This document shows, one piece after another, positions 11,374-22,978 of a stretch of 64,000 bases of DNA. Where the stretch lies: contig JABYQR010000203.1 of the NCBI GenBank assembly GCA_022592445.1, forward strand, positions 18,885 to 82,884, read 5' to 3'. Under the pieces are notes generated by a model. The model saw only the letters and a program-made list of their open reading frames with translations. It was not told where the DNA came from and searched no databases. Each line of letters opens with the position of its first letter. Position 1 is the first letter of the stretch. The stretch comes from Cytidiella melzeri. Its lineage: Eukaryota > Basidiomycota > Agaricomycetes > Polyporales > Irpicaceae. The position numbers and the translations under genes were made by a program.

Positions 11374-13189
11374 TAATTAATTCCACCAAAGTCTACCTGA
11401 ATTGAGTTGATGCATATTCATCCCAATACAGCACTTGTTGACAAGAGCAAGATAATGGTCTGTTAAGACACTAACACACCCCCTGGACACGGAGGGACCA
11501 GTCACAAACACACCAGGCCTCGAGGGAGGTGATCACGTGTGTGGGTAGTAACAGGGGTGGAGTTGCTATGTGATGCAAGTGGGTCCAAGAGTCCTGAGCT
11601 GCACCTGAACACAAACAAGAGGTTATGCAATGCGGCAAGAAGCAACAAGATGCAACGAGATGCGGTGCAGAGCAATGAGGCACGAGGAGTGCAAGTGGTA
11701 GGTGGGAGCCACACAACAACTAGGGGCAAAAGGAGGGGATTGGGTATGTAAGGAAGTGCAAGAAACAACAGTGATGCACACCGAGGAATTTACAAGGTAT
11801 GAGGTAAAGAACCCAAGAGGGTAATGGTGGGGGAAGCTCAAAGTTTGAGTGAAACAATGGCAAAAGGTTGTGAGGGATGAGAGGAAAGGAGAGAACACAG
11901 TGAATTGCAGTTGCCAAGTGAAAGAGAAATGTGGTTTTAAAACACAAGGCAGTGAAAGAAGCACAATATAAATACAGTGGCCAAGAGAAGGTAAACAATG
12001 GCCTGAAAAGAGGATGCTGTGGAGAGGAACACAACACAGTGAAATAACGCAGTAGAATAAATGCAGTGAAGAACACAAGAGGGCTCGAGAACGCAACATG
12101 TATGAGATATATGCACTACAAGTAGGCTTGATACGCGAGATGCAAGGAGCAAGGAGGCTCAAGATGTGAGATGCAAGGTCTGCAAAGGCAAACTTGAAGG
12201 GGGAAACACAGGGGGTGACGTACTCTCAGCTACTCAAGGTACAAACATGCTGTCTCTAAATACTACTGCAAAAAAGTCCATATCAAACTCAAGGTCCGTG
12301 TGAGAGCGAGGTAGTGAGAGAGGGCAGTGTGAGATGAAACAGGGGGCAAACATGAAACCCGTCACAAGAACAAGGAGTACACTGCTTCTTGTGCAGCTAA
12401 ACCACAAGCATTGAATCAAACAAAGGCTTGGTCACTCAAAGCCACACAAAAGAGAAGGAGGCAGTGCAATGGAAACAAATCCTGGTAGTGACAAGCTCGA
12501 GGGGACTGATGAAGAGAGAGAGAGGCTGCTTGAGGTTCCCCTATCCATGAGAAGAGCTGTGGGAGTCAAGGGAGCAAGTGAGCAAGGAGGCTGCAAGGAA
12601 GCCAAGAGTGGCAAGGGAAAGTGCCAATGTGCTCGAGGCTGCCCAACACCCGCAAGAGACATAGACAAGAACTTGCACGAGAACTCATCCCATAACTTGA
12701 GGAGGAGCACAAGCTCAAGTGCCAAAAGGGCTGAGCCACAGACAAGCTTGAGATGCAAGCTGTATAAACAAGCTCGAGACGCAGGCTGTAGAACCAGCTC
12801 TGGCACAATCCTCGAGACATCTTGCAAGAGTTCTCGAATGACAATGAGCTCTGCTTGTTCACAAGAAGGGGTCCTCGTTTGAGCTTGTTGCATGTCCAGC
12901 GCTTTCCAAGTGTATCACCAAGGGGCATGGATTATGATAGATTTGACTGTAGTATGATGTCAGTGATGTGATATAATTTCACTCCCTAGTTTGTGCTAGA
13001 TACTTTCAAGGGGCTTTGCAGTTCTTTGACTGGCCCCTGTGAAAAGCGTTGCCAGAAAATATTTTGCACAGAGTTCCTGTCACACACAACAGATAAGCTT
13101 CAGCACATGAGCTAACACTGTTGCAACTACCACTGCAAAAAAACCACAAAAACAGTGCTATCCTTGCACATCAGCAACCACCCTTCCAG
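11374..13189. other. Purine-rich low-complexity stretch, no supportable gene
   Basis: The plus strand is biased to A and G, with many 'gcaag', 'gaggc' and 'ctcgag' words at irregular spacing. ORFs of 120-180 codons on either strand have biased composition and no domain I recognise. It could be the interior of an old LTR element, since TGTTAAGACACTAACA at about 11461 looks like an LTR start, but no partner end was found. Confidence 0.4.
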
Positions 13190-13430
13190 AAGTCAAGCCT
13201 CAGCACACCTCCATTCTTTCATTGCGTCAGTGCTGGTTGGTAAGTATGCCATGCCTGTGCTATATGTGCCTTAGGTCACTGTACTGAGATTGTCTTTCCC
13301 AGCTGGCTTGTACCCTAGCACACCTCCATTTTTCCAGAAATTTTGATTGCTTCAGTACAGGTTGGTACATTGTTATTTGTGTTGCATTGGTTTTGGGTCT
13401 CTGTACTGAAACTGTATTGACTGTTAGCTG
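13190..13430 (+). repeat. Two-unit leader repeat upstream of the small secreted-protein relic
   Basis: Two units of about 121-125 bp match those in the five-unit array at 46026-46631. Each has the 'cagcacacctccatt' exon-like part, a donor (GTAAGT at 13240; weaker GT at 13361-13366), the 'ctgtactga' intron-like part and an acceptor (AG at 13302 and 13427). The array ends about 50 bp before the ATG at 13479. Confidence 0.7.
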
Positions 13431-13478
13431 TCCCACTGTCCTCTCCAACCACCACACCTTGACATTCAAACTGTGGTC

Positions 13479-13667
13479 ATGCGGTTCTCAATCTCTCTCA
13501 TCTTGTTTTTCACCATTGTCCCCAGCACATTCCATATAGTGACTGTGTCTGCCATCCCATACAGCAGTACAGGACTGAGCTATTCAATTCTTTCTGGCAA
13601 CTCCAAGTTTCCCAACAAATTGGAGAGACAGCTCCTAGACACAAGCAACTCTCTGCATGTCCTTTGA
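13479..13667 (+). pseudogene. Small secreted protein, truncated paralogue
   Basis: The 62-residue ORF starts with a typical signal peptide (MRFSISLILFFTIVPST, then a predicted cleavage near VSAIP). It parallels the protein at 46695-47153 in signal peptide, the VSAIP motif, the S(G/S)xSKFP step and an (S/F)xHVx stretch. It then stops where the other continues for about 90 residues. No homologous continuation is visible after the stop, so it is best read as a broken duplicate. The leader repeat directly upstream supports common origin. Function unknown. Confidence 0.6.
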
Positions 13668-16243
13668 GGAAGTGTTGTCACCAAAGAGACAGTACCTACA
13701 TCCAAAAGGAGGAAGACAAGTTCATCCGTAGCCTAAAATCAAGTGGGCAGGTTGAAATTAATCAAACTGATATGATTGGTTCAAGAGACATAAAAAGCAG
13801 AAAACAGGCTCCAAACCACACAACACTGCTGCTGCATAACCAGAAGAGCAAGGCTTGTGGCAGGTCTATTACACAGGGAGGAAGGGTGTCATGAGACTGC
13901 TAAGTGTAGATGCATACTGGTGGCAAGATGGTAACTCTGAATGAGGTTGATGAAGGGTAGAAGAGTCTACTGCAGACATAAGGAAGGCAGAAAGGTTGAC
14001 AGACAATCATTGGATGCTGCGAAGACAGTCAAGCAACAGATAAAGGACACAGGAGGTATACACATGCAGGCTGTTGTATGCCCTACTAGTAGGCAGGTAG
14101 CAGGGCAGGATGAATGCGTTGAGTATTTGCATGCTAAAGTAGCTATTGCTGCTTTGTTGAAAAAATGTGATAAAAAGTTTTGTCCATTTATCTGGTTGCA
14201 ACAATCCCACATATAATTATTTTGAGGTACAATGGGTGAGCTCCACAACATGGACCAAATCCAGTTACAGGTTTAAGGAGGCCACTTCTCAGGTTGGTGG
14301 ACATTCAGTCAAAAGTTGTGACATTGATGACAGAGTGCTTGGTGACAGTGATCATGCATTTGTCATGCACTTTACCATGTCCCAGGTAGACTGATCTCAT
14401 GCAGAGCTTCAATCAGTACATTCCAAAGCTTTGTTCTGTTGCAAGGGATTTTGTGAGCACACACGAGCAATAGCGAGTAAAGTGGATAATAAAATATTAG
14501 ACGAGTTTACATGGGTTTATATATATTTTCAGTAAATGTGAAAAGTATTATTACAGTGAAGAAGAAACAGAAGTGATGACATAGTAAGGTGGGTACTCAG
14601 AGAGTGTGTGGAGGGTAGTACATACAGAAATGAAATGAGAACAAGACAGATAACCCAGACAGTATGAGAGAATAAAGGAACCTAGCAGGCCACAGAATGA
14701 ATGGATCGGAACGCTTGAGTATTGGTAGTATTGGCGGGTCGGAACACCTTGAAGAACAACACTTTGCAAATTTGTGAAGTAAGATCCTTGTTCCACGTAA
14801 GGACTTACACATTCAGGATGGTACGAGCAGGCAGACTTGAGTGCAGTGCAATCAGCAGGGTTCAGCAAGCATTGAGTGTGTACTTTTCCCCAACCCTCAC
14901 CTTTTCAAGGTTTTCAAGCACCGGAGTAGAGATACACTGTAGAATCTGGCTGTCAGTGTTGCAACCAGTTATTCTTTGCTGGTTCTACAACAGACAGCCA
15001 GGAACTAGCCAGCTAAGACTACTCCGTGCCACCAGGCTTGTAAGCAACAAGGATCCAACATTTCCAAGGAATTGAGACTTGCCTTGGTTGATTCATCAGG
15101 CAATTGAACTTCAATCAAGGCTTATATACTGGGTCTAAATATATATGGGTATGCTAATATGGTGCTAAGGAAGTTTTGAAAATGGCAAATATTTTCCACC
15201 AATGGCTGACCACCACAGACTGCGCTCTCTCCTCCACCTTCATGTCAATTGCATACACAACAAACTCAAATAATGCCTACCAGGAGGTTTTACCACTCCG
15301 GCACTTGTGTGCCACTTAGTCCTGCTGTATTTTAGACATCAGGACTCCAGAGCACTGCAAAATGGCACAGATATGCATGCAGTCAGAGACTCAGAGCCTA
15401 CTGGGGAGGTACAGGGGAAAACACCCTGCTGGGTCCACAGGCAGAGCCCTTGGTTTCTGCAGCAGACACTGCCAAGTTGCAGCCCATGTTTTTCCTACAG
15501 TAGTTCCATGTCTTACAATGAGATGAATTTCCACCTATGAATGTATGAAAATTTTCTAGTAGAAAACTTGACCAGACTCTATTCATAAATGGATCCAAAT
15601 TGCACTCTGTACTTCCAATTTGCACACACTTGAGGATCTTGTACATCATTACGATCAAGGCTGGCATTGGCACAAAAAAACTTGGTCAAGACCACAGTGA
15701 GTAGAGAATGCATTTTCTAGAGACTAGAATGTCCAGTCGTAGCACAGTTTTGCCTCAGGGAAGCTTCAGTCATGTAGACAATAGCAGGACTCTGCTTTGT
15801 ACTCATAGGACTTGTCAGTGCAGCTTCAGCTGTACAAGGACATCAAGAGTTGTGTAGACACCATGGACTTCACCATTAGTGTCGAGCCTTTGCAGTTCCT
15901 TGGAAGACTAAACTGGGACAAGCAACGAGGAAATGTCAAGGTAGGTATTGAACATCAGCTTACAATGCAGGCATTTTGATCTGTGAATTTTGTGCCGTCA
16001 ACAAAAGCTCCTATTGTATTTCCGGTGAGTCTTTATGCATTAACAAGTTCCAAAAATGCTCAACTCGTAGCACAAATTCAAGTCTGTCAGTGAGGAGTGG
16101 ACAGGCAGCCCCATCATTTGCCATCCGCGGAGAGTAGTAGTTTAGGAGTGTGATGTGTATACCTGGAAAGGTTTGGGAGATTGGTTAGTGTGAAGGGTTA
16201 GTGAAAACTGTATCTGAGAAAGGACCAGTTGCACTCTGCGTGA
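13668..16243. other. Relic-rich stretch without a supportable gene
   Basis: Short unrelated ORFs, all under 120 codons, carry no recognised domain. A fragment at 15830-15950 reads as plausible protein (DTMDFTISVEPLQFLGRLNW) but is isolated. A minus-strand TATA-like ATATATATAAACC near 14520 and the surrounding sequence could be part of an LTR. Confidence 0.4.
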
Positions 16244-16269
16244 TTGGTACTCTCAGCGGATACCTTGGG

Positions 16270-17060
16270 TAGGAACATGGGCTGTCATACCTTTGCACCA
16301 ACGTCAAATTGCTGTCCTGTCAGTTTGTCTGTCACTCGTGCACCTTACAGTTTCCCAATCCTTGGAGTATCCTCAAAATTCCGTAACTTCGACTTACTTT
16401 GCAATCGTCGCGCCTTGCTGAACAGCAGTCTTGGCGAGAGCCATATTCATTCGCGTGGCGTTGTGTTGCCCTTAAATATCACGATCAGAGAGGAACATCA
16501 TGTGACAAACATCGATGCTAACCGTGGTGATAAGCCATAGCACCAGCGCGGCCCTCTTGCGTAAGTATAGGGAAAGCCATGAGAGCTTTGTCCTTGCTCA
16601 TGAGCTGGTGTGCCTCTATGTTCTCTTTGTCCGCCAGTATATCGTACATTTTGCATCCTGACCAGTAATACGGCACCTGCCAGCACCTGCGGTTCGTTAC
16701 CATCGGGGTCAAAGCAAGTGAAGCGCAAGTTTACTTGTAGAAGGAGCATAATCGGCAGGGGTGCAGCCTGCAAAAACATTCGACGCTCGTTAGAGGCTCG
16801 CGAACCAGCCTGTATTGCTCGTAGTCGAGATCTATGACAGCCTTTTGCAGCTACCTTACTCCTCCGTGAACCTCGTGGACTACTAGTAGGTGACATAGAA
16901 CAGTGAAGACGAGACTGATGGATAAAGAAGCAAGCCTCACCTGAGCTGAAATCCGACCTCTCGACCAGAGCAACCTTCAGTCCTCTGCTGGCAGCATCAA
17001 TCGCTACGCCAGCTCTGGTAACACCTCCGCTGACGATAACGAGGTCAAACTCCTGTGTAA
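16270..17060 (-). pseudogene. FAD-dependent glycerol-3-phosphate dehydrogenase (GUT2-like) fragment, decayed
   Basis: Reading leftward from 17060, the Rossmann segment [19 protein letters not shown] then [11 protein letters not shown] is clear. An intron follows (GT at about 16941, AG near 16889), then [27 protein letters not shown] and [10 protein letters not shown]. After a frame change come [22 protein letters not shown] sequence and finally HNATRMNMALAKTAV near 16445. These are collinear with GUT2, the mitochondrial enzyme that oxidises glycerol-3-phosphate to dihydroxyacetone phosphate. Stops and at least three frame changes break it, the GGGxxG motif is altered (SGGVTRAG), and the C-terminal half is absent. 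It is a dead partial copy. Confidence 0.85.
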
Positions 17061-17604
17061 GTATTGCCGTCTGTCTTCCCCGACTCGTTCAGTTCCTCGC
17101 ATCGATATTCACGAAGGAAGAGTCCAGGAGGCGGTGGTCTACTGGATTCCTTAGTCCACGGATGATGGGTAGGACTAGACTGCAGATACCAGTACCCCTC
17201 GCCGCGAGAGCAGGGCCCTGACGTCCACTGGAAACGTGAAGAGGGACCAGAGCTGAGGAGGGTAGTCGAGCACGCTGGTCACCCATTCGGAGCTGAGCAT
17301 AGTGGACGATGTAGATTTGTAAGTGAGCACTGCTTATCAGCCGATGTCGGATCAAGTTTTCGGAGATGAGACGGGCGCTCGGCTCCTCTCGGAGATGAAC
17401 GACGCGACCGAGGAGGAACGCAAATCCGAACGCCCGCGGTTCATCTGGCCAACATCGTCAATTCTGCTAACTCAGCGGCCACTGATCTTACCGACTGCCA
17501 ACGTCATCTCTACTCGTCCGAGTACCTATAAATGTCTCCCCTCTTCTCTCCGATGTTCAAACAAATATCCTCCTTTCACTTTTACCCCTCACCAGCCTCG
17601 AGAG
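17061..17604. promoter_or_regulatory. Promoter region of the second beta-solenoid-like gene
   Basis: TATAAA at 17527-17532 lies about 75 bp before the ATG at 17605. No gene is supported in the rest. Confidence 0.45.
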
Positions 17605-19087
17605 ATGATCGTTGTACCGTCCCTCAACTTGACCGACCTAAAGCGTGTCCTCAGCACTGTATGTTTAGCTCTTCGCACACATCCTAACACATTTTGACTC
17701 CCACTTCTCCCTACTAGCGCTCCAGACCGAATTTGTCACCCAGAGCCAAGGCCCTGACACAATCCTTCAAGGCAGACGACGAACCACAAACATACACCCT
17801 ACCCTGGAACGTTCTGCCCAAAGGCGCATACACACCCGATGAGGAACCTGACGCATCCTACGCCTACGCCGCCGACCTCGTCGCGGAGCTGCCTATCACG
17901 TCCACAGCGATGTACCTCCTCTCCGAAGGAGTCAACATCGGAAACGGCGCAATCAATATTTACGAGGACAGCGACGACAAGCTCGCGGGCAGCGAGCTAC
18001 TCGTGGACGTTCGCATCTACTACAACTCGTCCAAGGTCCACAACGTGACGAGTGTGTCCTTTGTGCACGAGGCCCAGAACGTCAATGGGATCAGATTTCA
18101 CGTAAGTTTCTTTCAAGACCATTCGAATCACTTCCGATTGCTCATACAATAATCATTACGTAGACCGCACCTTCGACGCCCTCTCAAGTCCTCAACCGAT
18201 TCATATCCATCAACGTGCGTATACCTCGCGCGACAGGCTCGGACCAGCTCAGCCTGCCCGCCTTCCGCACCCACCTGCCGAATTTCGTACACTCTCTCGG
18301 TGACCTCGCCAGCACCGCCCACTTCAGCTCCATCTCGCTCTCGACTTCTGACCAGGACATCACCGTCAAGGTAAGTCATTCTTCTATAAGTGTTTAATGC
18401 CTGCTTCTGATCGTCTGTCTGTCACTAGTCTTTGTCTGCCCAGCGTACGAGACTGCGCACCTCGAATGGCGCCATCAGCGGAGCCTTCACCTCCGACTCG
18501 TCGATTAGCCTCCGCACGGCGAACGGACCCATCACGGCCAACATCGCTCTCAGCAACGATGGCGCCAGTCCGAGCAACGTCGAGCTGTTGACAACATACG
18601 AGTACGTTCCCTACGTTCCTTCCACTCCTACTTCCAACTAATCACCTTTCTCATCAACAGCGAAGTGAACGCCGATCTCACACTCACATCTACTGCCCCC
18701 TTCGGCGCCCCACCCGTATTCCACGTCCATGCCAAGTCTTCCCAAAAACCTTTATCCATCTCATGCGTCCCTTCCGCTCCTTTACCCGATGGAGCAGTCA
18801 CGCAGTTTGAGATTTCGACGACGAACGCGAGGGCGCAGTTGAGGGCGCCTGAGGGATACGTAGGGGCGTTTGAGCTGCATTCTACGCCCTACAAGCCTGT
18901 TGTAATTGTGCCGCAAGTGGAAGTGGGAGAGGGACAAGGGAGGGAGGTGGTGTTCAGGAGGGAGAGGAGGGGGTTGGTGGAGGGGAGACTTGTCCGAGGG
19001 GGGGCTGGGGACTCTGTGGTTCAGGAGAGAAAGGAGAGTAGGGTGGTGATGAAGACGTCAAATGCGGAGGCGCAGTTGGTGCTGTGA
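17605..19087 (+). CDS. Beta-solenoid-like family protein, paralogue 2
   Basis: Five exons join in frame: 17605-17658, 17718-18101, 18164-18370, 18429-18601 and 18661-19087, giving 414 residues. Core landmarks match paralogue 1 in order: YAYAADLVAELPI, GNGAINIYEDS, LLVDVRIYYNSSK, LSLPAFRTHLPNFVHSLG, SLSAQRTRLRTSNGAISG, ISLRTANGPITANI, FEISTTNARAQLRAPEGYVG and MKTSNAEAQLVL. Repeated TSNGxI/TANGxI steps suggest a beta-solenoid. The N-terminal linker differs from paralogue 1 and an extra intron splits the core after ITVK. No signal peptide or membrane segment is visible. The dead copy at 43890 shares this gene's introns and 3' flank, so it derives from this copy or its direct ancestor. Function unknown. 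Confidence 0.85.
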
Positions 19088-19358
19088 GGATGCGCGTGAT
19101 ATCATACAGCAAAGTCTTTTGATAATTCTTGGGGATGCAGAATGCGGTAGGAACGGGCATACAAATGCCCCAAGCATCTCATTGGCGTGAAGGTGCTTTG
19201 GATTATGTATAATACTTACTGCCAGATGCGTTACAGCGCTTTCGGAATATAAGTAATGAGGATTCGATTTTTTTCGCGCCTGCTTAAAATGGGAATTACC
19301 TGAACGGGTCGTCTGGAAACTGCGTCTCTCTCGCGAACGAGCACGTTGCTGGCATGTC
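19088..19358. other. Intergenic; left flank of the Tc1-type insertion
   Basis: No gene is visible. TA then CAGCGCTTTC at 19232-19243 resembles the start of a Tc1 terminal repeat and could be the left end of the host element that was later invaded. That reading is weak. Confidence 0.3.
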
Positions 19359-19360
19359 TA

Positions 19361-19420
19361 CAGTGCCTTGCATATTGGTTTGACGGTCGGGCGGAAAATT
19401 CTTTTGTTTGTAGAAGCCAA
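19361..19420 (+). repeat. Left terminal inverted repeat of the two-gene element
   Basis: It starts CAGTGCCTTG next to TA at 19359-19360 and matches the right repeat over 60 bp with one mismatch (G versus A at position 56). Confidence 0.9.
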
Positions 19421-19684
19421 ATACTGCTTGAAAAGGAAATTGTGTAACGCTGTGATGCAATGTGACAGTCTGTGACCACCAGCACGCTGACGCTGTGCTC
19501 GTCGTCGTTCACATCATTATCCTCAACGACGACGACGGTGACACGCGCCATGAACGTAGCCCAGGCCTCATCTTAATTCCCCTGCATCGGCTGTCCCTGA
19601 GCTGGGTGCACCTGGCCCTCTCGACTACTGCGTCAGTTCTGTCGGACACTCCACGGAATGCGCGCATGGACGCCTGTCTGCAGA

Positions 19685-19694
19685 TGTATAAAAG
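19685..19694 (+). promoter_or_regulatory. TATA box of the passenger gene
   Basis: TATAAAAG lies about 70 bp upstream of the ATG at 19760, inside the left end of the element, so the passenger gene carries its own promoter. Confidence 0.5.
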
Positions 19695-19759
19695 CAGGCG
19701 AGATACAGGTATGCTGCCTATTACGTTCTCTGCTGTCTTCCCTCTGACATTCCAACCTC

Positions 19760-21633
19760 ATGCCTGAGCAGGAATCCACCCCAGACAAGGAGCCTACTCC
19801 TGGTCACGCAGGTGCAGAAATTGTTCTGCATATGCATGTTCCTCCGGAACAGCGTGCAACCTCGATTGCTTGGCTTATCCAGCCGGCTTGGATGGGTAAG
19901 TATTCTTTCTCTGCCATGTAGTGCATGTGAGACTGACTTGAGCTTATAGACGGCGGATTTGACCCTCCAGTGTGCTATACCTCGTTAAACGAGATATACC
20001 GTGCACGAGAGGCTGGTATACAGCGTCTTTCCCCGGAGCAGCGTCGCGAGGTCATTGAAGCAATCCGGCAGCGCCGTGATACAGAGGCTCAGCCTGTGCC
20101 GACTCCAGCTGCATCTCTGGTAAGACTATCTCGCCAATGTCCCAGTACTTCAGCTGATACAACTCTTGAACCAGGCTTCCGGTAATACAGCTGCAGTGGC
20201 TACAAGTTCTATGCTTCCTGCGACCGCCGCCGCCCCACTGCAAGAAGGGCATCTTGTGATAGTCACGGTCTCCTGTGCCGACCCTGCAAGCGCGGGAAGG
20301 CCATCGACCTCGAAATCCGTACCAAAGCGACGTACCGATGTCAAGAACGCGAGAATCGTGCTCGTGAGCACTTTGCCTTTGGTCACCTTTTCGAGGGAGG
20401 CTCTGAGTGTGCACGAGCTGGACGAGGTCTACTCTATTGGTCCTGTCGCGGTTCCACCGTTCAAGATGCATTGGACAGGTCTTGGGTATGCCTCTCTACT
20501 GTATACATTATTTTTCATAGTAGCTGATTCCTCCCAGCAAGGGCTCCGCTCCAAAGATTGAACATGAGGATGAATTTCAACGTGCACTAGGAGCCGTTTT
20601 GAAGAAACGAGGTGCAACAGTCTTTGTCGAGTACAACCTTGACAACCTTGAAGGCTTTCGCGCTCGAAAGCGCCCCGCCGACATCGTAGCTGGCCACCAT
20701 GACACACCGGATGGGCCATTGCCTGGTACAAAGAAACCCCACGTCGGAGACTTTTCCGAGCATGCCCAAAGACGCGGCACGATCATCAGGCAGCTCGAGG
20801 AATTGCATGCCTGTACGGAGCACCTTGGTGAACATGGTCAGCCCGGAGCTTGCGCGAAAACCGAAGCCGGCCACTTGGCTCTCAACCACTGGCGCAAGAG
20901 GATTTGGGCAGAGGCGTACATCTCAGGTGACACGACGTTGAAACACCCTCCACACTGCCCTGAGTTCGATGGCCAGCGTAACGGTCGGGTTAATCTGACT
21001 AAGCCCCGTGGCCGTACAGGACCCCATCCAGCAGTTACAGCAGCAGCACCAGGAGATATCGCAGCCTTTCTCCCGATGTTGACGGCCCTCGTTGAGCAGC
21101 AGAACATGATGTTCACAGCGCTGATGAGCAGTAGACCCTTGACCTCAACTTCTACATCGTCACGACTTGAGCCTGCCTCAGCTGCAAATGGCCACTCTTC
21201 CGACAGGCTGCTACTGCCATCCCTCGCTACTTCCCCTTTGACATCCTTCGCTACTCCCTCCCAGCCCTTGCTTGGCTTTGACTTGGGTGCCAATATGCTG
21301 TGCATGCCTCCGCCCACATCATCCACTGCTCAGTCATTCTTTTCCCCGATTCCGGCTCGTCACGACATCATGCACTTCTTCCTTCTTACACTTCTCGAGA
21401 AGCGAGATGTAGATGTTCTCGACCAGGAAGAGCTCCTCACCTCGTGCGCAATGACACCTGGCATGCTCCTGTCTGTCCCTATCCAACGCCTCATGGAGGT
21501 TACAAATTTGAAGGAGGGCCCTGCACGGCAGGTAGTAGACTTTGCTCATGAGTACATGGAGCGGCTAAGGTTTAAGAGGCAGCATGCTTCGGCTTACAAT
21601 CCTGATGATGAGTTTTGCTTTTCGGCTGCTTGA
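19760..21633 (+). CDS. Passenger protein of the Tc1-type element, unknown function
   Basis: Four exons join in frame: 19760-19895, 19950-20119, 20175-20485 and 20538-21633, giving 570 residues. I do not recognise the family. The N-terminus starts MPEQESTPDKEPTP. Exon 2 encodes a charged helical segment with LSPEQRREVIEAIRQRR. Exon 3 has a hydrophobic stretch (HLVIVTVSC) and KNARIVLVSTLPLVTF. Exon 4 contains EFQRALGAVLKKRGATVFVEYN, a Gly/His-rich middle, a Thr/Ser-rich low-complexity segment and a C-terminal helical part from HDIMHFFLLTLLEKRDVD to RQVVDFAHEYMERLR that could be a SAM- or death-fold-like domain. No DDE, zinc-finger or kinase motif is visible. Its place between the TIRs, facing the transposase, suggests an accessory or captured gene. 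Confidence 0.8.
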
Positions 21634-21741
21634 TATGCCTCAGTTTCTATACTTGTGTTCTGGTTTGTTTAATCCCTTTTAATCATGCATAACTGTAATC
21701 TTCGTTTGTATTCATGTACATATGCCTTAGCTAATGCGTAA

Positions 21742-22801
21742 TTACGAGTAGCCACAGTTGGTAATCCATCCCAGTGCATCCTCAGCTGAGATTGTCATCG
21801 CAGCTTGATGTATAAGCCAAGGTCGACATTCACGACGGACAGCTTCATCCTCATGGCGACGCAGCCATGCTTTCAGCTTACTGAAAGCCTGCTCAGCAGG
21901 GTCAAGGTCGGGGGAATAGGGAGGTAGATAGACAAGACGGGCACCTAGTTCTAGTGAGTACAAACATGATTCCAGAGTGATGCATCACGTACCACACTGG
22001 TGCTCAATAATGTCACGGATTTCGGCATCATGATGGATACTTGCATTATCAAGTACAACAACACTTCGTAAGCCGGGATATGGATTGAGCTTGGGAGCCT
22101 AATGGAACAGTTAGCTGTTAGACTCGAAGAAGAAACACTGAACTTACCAGCTGTTCTCGCAGAAAGCCTATGAACCTTTCTCTGTTCACGGAGCCCTCGA
22201 AAATATCAAGCCCAATGATGCCTTCGTAGTTGAAGATTGGTAGTACAGAAAAATGAACACCTTTTGCCCAGATCTCTCTTCGAACACATGCTCTCCCCAC
22301 CTCAGCCCAACCCATTATCCTCCGATTTGTGTTATCATCGACACCCGACTCATCTAACCAGACGAAGTATTCCATGGGAATAGCTGCGTACTCTCCCATC
22401 CATGTGGCTCGTAGAAGATCATTTCGCTGGAGAGCCTCCTTTGAAAGCTTCTTGTAGGAGAGAGCAAGTCGGTGTAGTGTACGGGACACAGTGGCAAGGG
22501 ATATGTCAATGTTTCGTTCAGTGAGCAGTCGGTCCTGAATTTCGTCAAGAAAAATTGCGCGATTATTCTGTATCCATATTGTGATCGCGTCAATGTCTGG
22601 CTCGGTCAAAATACGCTTGCGCATAGGTGTTCTTGCAAAAGGGTTCTTGACAAGGCCAGTGCTACGATGGCAGCGGAGAATGTTCCGAACAGTGGACTCA
22701 GAGCACCGTGCAAGATGTGCAATCTCAGCAATAGCCTTCTTGTCCTCCAGGCGCCACACAACAACAAGCTCACGAGTTTCGAGAGGTACCACCGGTGGCA
22801 T
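21742..22801 (-). CDS. Tc1/mariner-like DDE transposase
   Basis: Three exons on the minus strand join in frame: 22801-22148, 22098-21993 and 21950-21742, giving 322 residues. The N-terminal helix-turn-helix (about residues 8-55) includes AEIAHLARCSESTVRNILR. The DDE_3 catalytic core follows: first Asp in VWLDESGVDDN, second in VVVLDNASIHHD, and the acidic third position in LPPYSPDLDPAEQAFSKLK. It would bind the element's TIRs and cut and paste it at TA sites. ATG 22801 was chosen because the next codons lead straight into the HTH. A longer in-frame start at about 22858 is possible. All catalytic positions and both introns look intact. Confidence 0.9.
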
Positions 22802-22910
22802 AGGTGAGATACTATGAGAGTAGTTCAGAAAACAACAATGTAGTAGTACGCAGGCCAAGCTGTCACGCTGCAGTCACTCCCAAAGATCTCAGCTACCGAT
22901 ATGGAAGTGA

Positions 22911-22970
22911 TTGGTTTCTACAAACAAAAGAATTTTCCGCCCGACCGTCAAACCAATATGCAAGGCACTG
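22911..22970 (-). repeat. Right terminal inverted repeat of the two-gene element
   Basis: It ends CAAGGCACTG next to TA at 22971-22972 and is the inverted partner of 19361-19420. Confidence 0.9.
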
Positions 22971-22978
22971 TACTTGCT

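Larger units (their letters stand above)
19361..22970. mobile_element. Complete two-gene Tc1/mariner-type transposon with 60-bp TIRs
   Basis: The element is bounded by inverted repeats 19361-19420 and 22911-22970. They begin CAGTGCCTTGCATATTGG and differ at one of 60 positions. Both ends abut TA (19359-19360 and 22971-22972), the duplication made by Tc1/mariner elements. Inside are two convergent spliced genes: an unassigned 570-residue gene (+, 19760-21633) and a DDE transposase (-, 21742-22801), with stops 108 bp apart. All splice joints keep frame and no nonsense codon was found. Typical Tc1/mariner elements are 1.3-2.4 kb with one gene, so the second gene makes this one unusually large. 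Confidence 0.88.

Noticed and set aside
12432..12893. Overlapping 137- and 153-codon ORFs on opposite strands
   Set aside because: Both have low-complexity composition from purine bias, with no domain, signal peptide or splice context.
19232..19243. TA plus CAGCGCTTTC as the left terminus of the host Tc1 element
   Set aside because: The resemblance to a Tc1 terminus is short and no matching right end survives, so it is noted only as a weak possibility.
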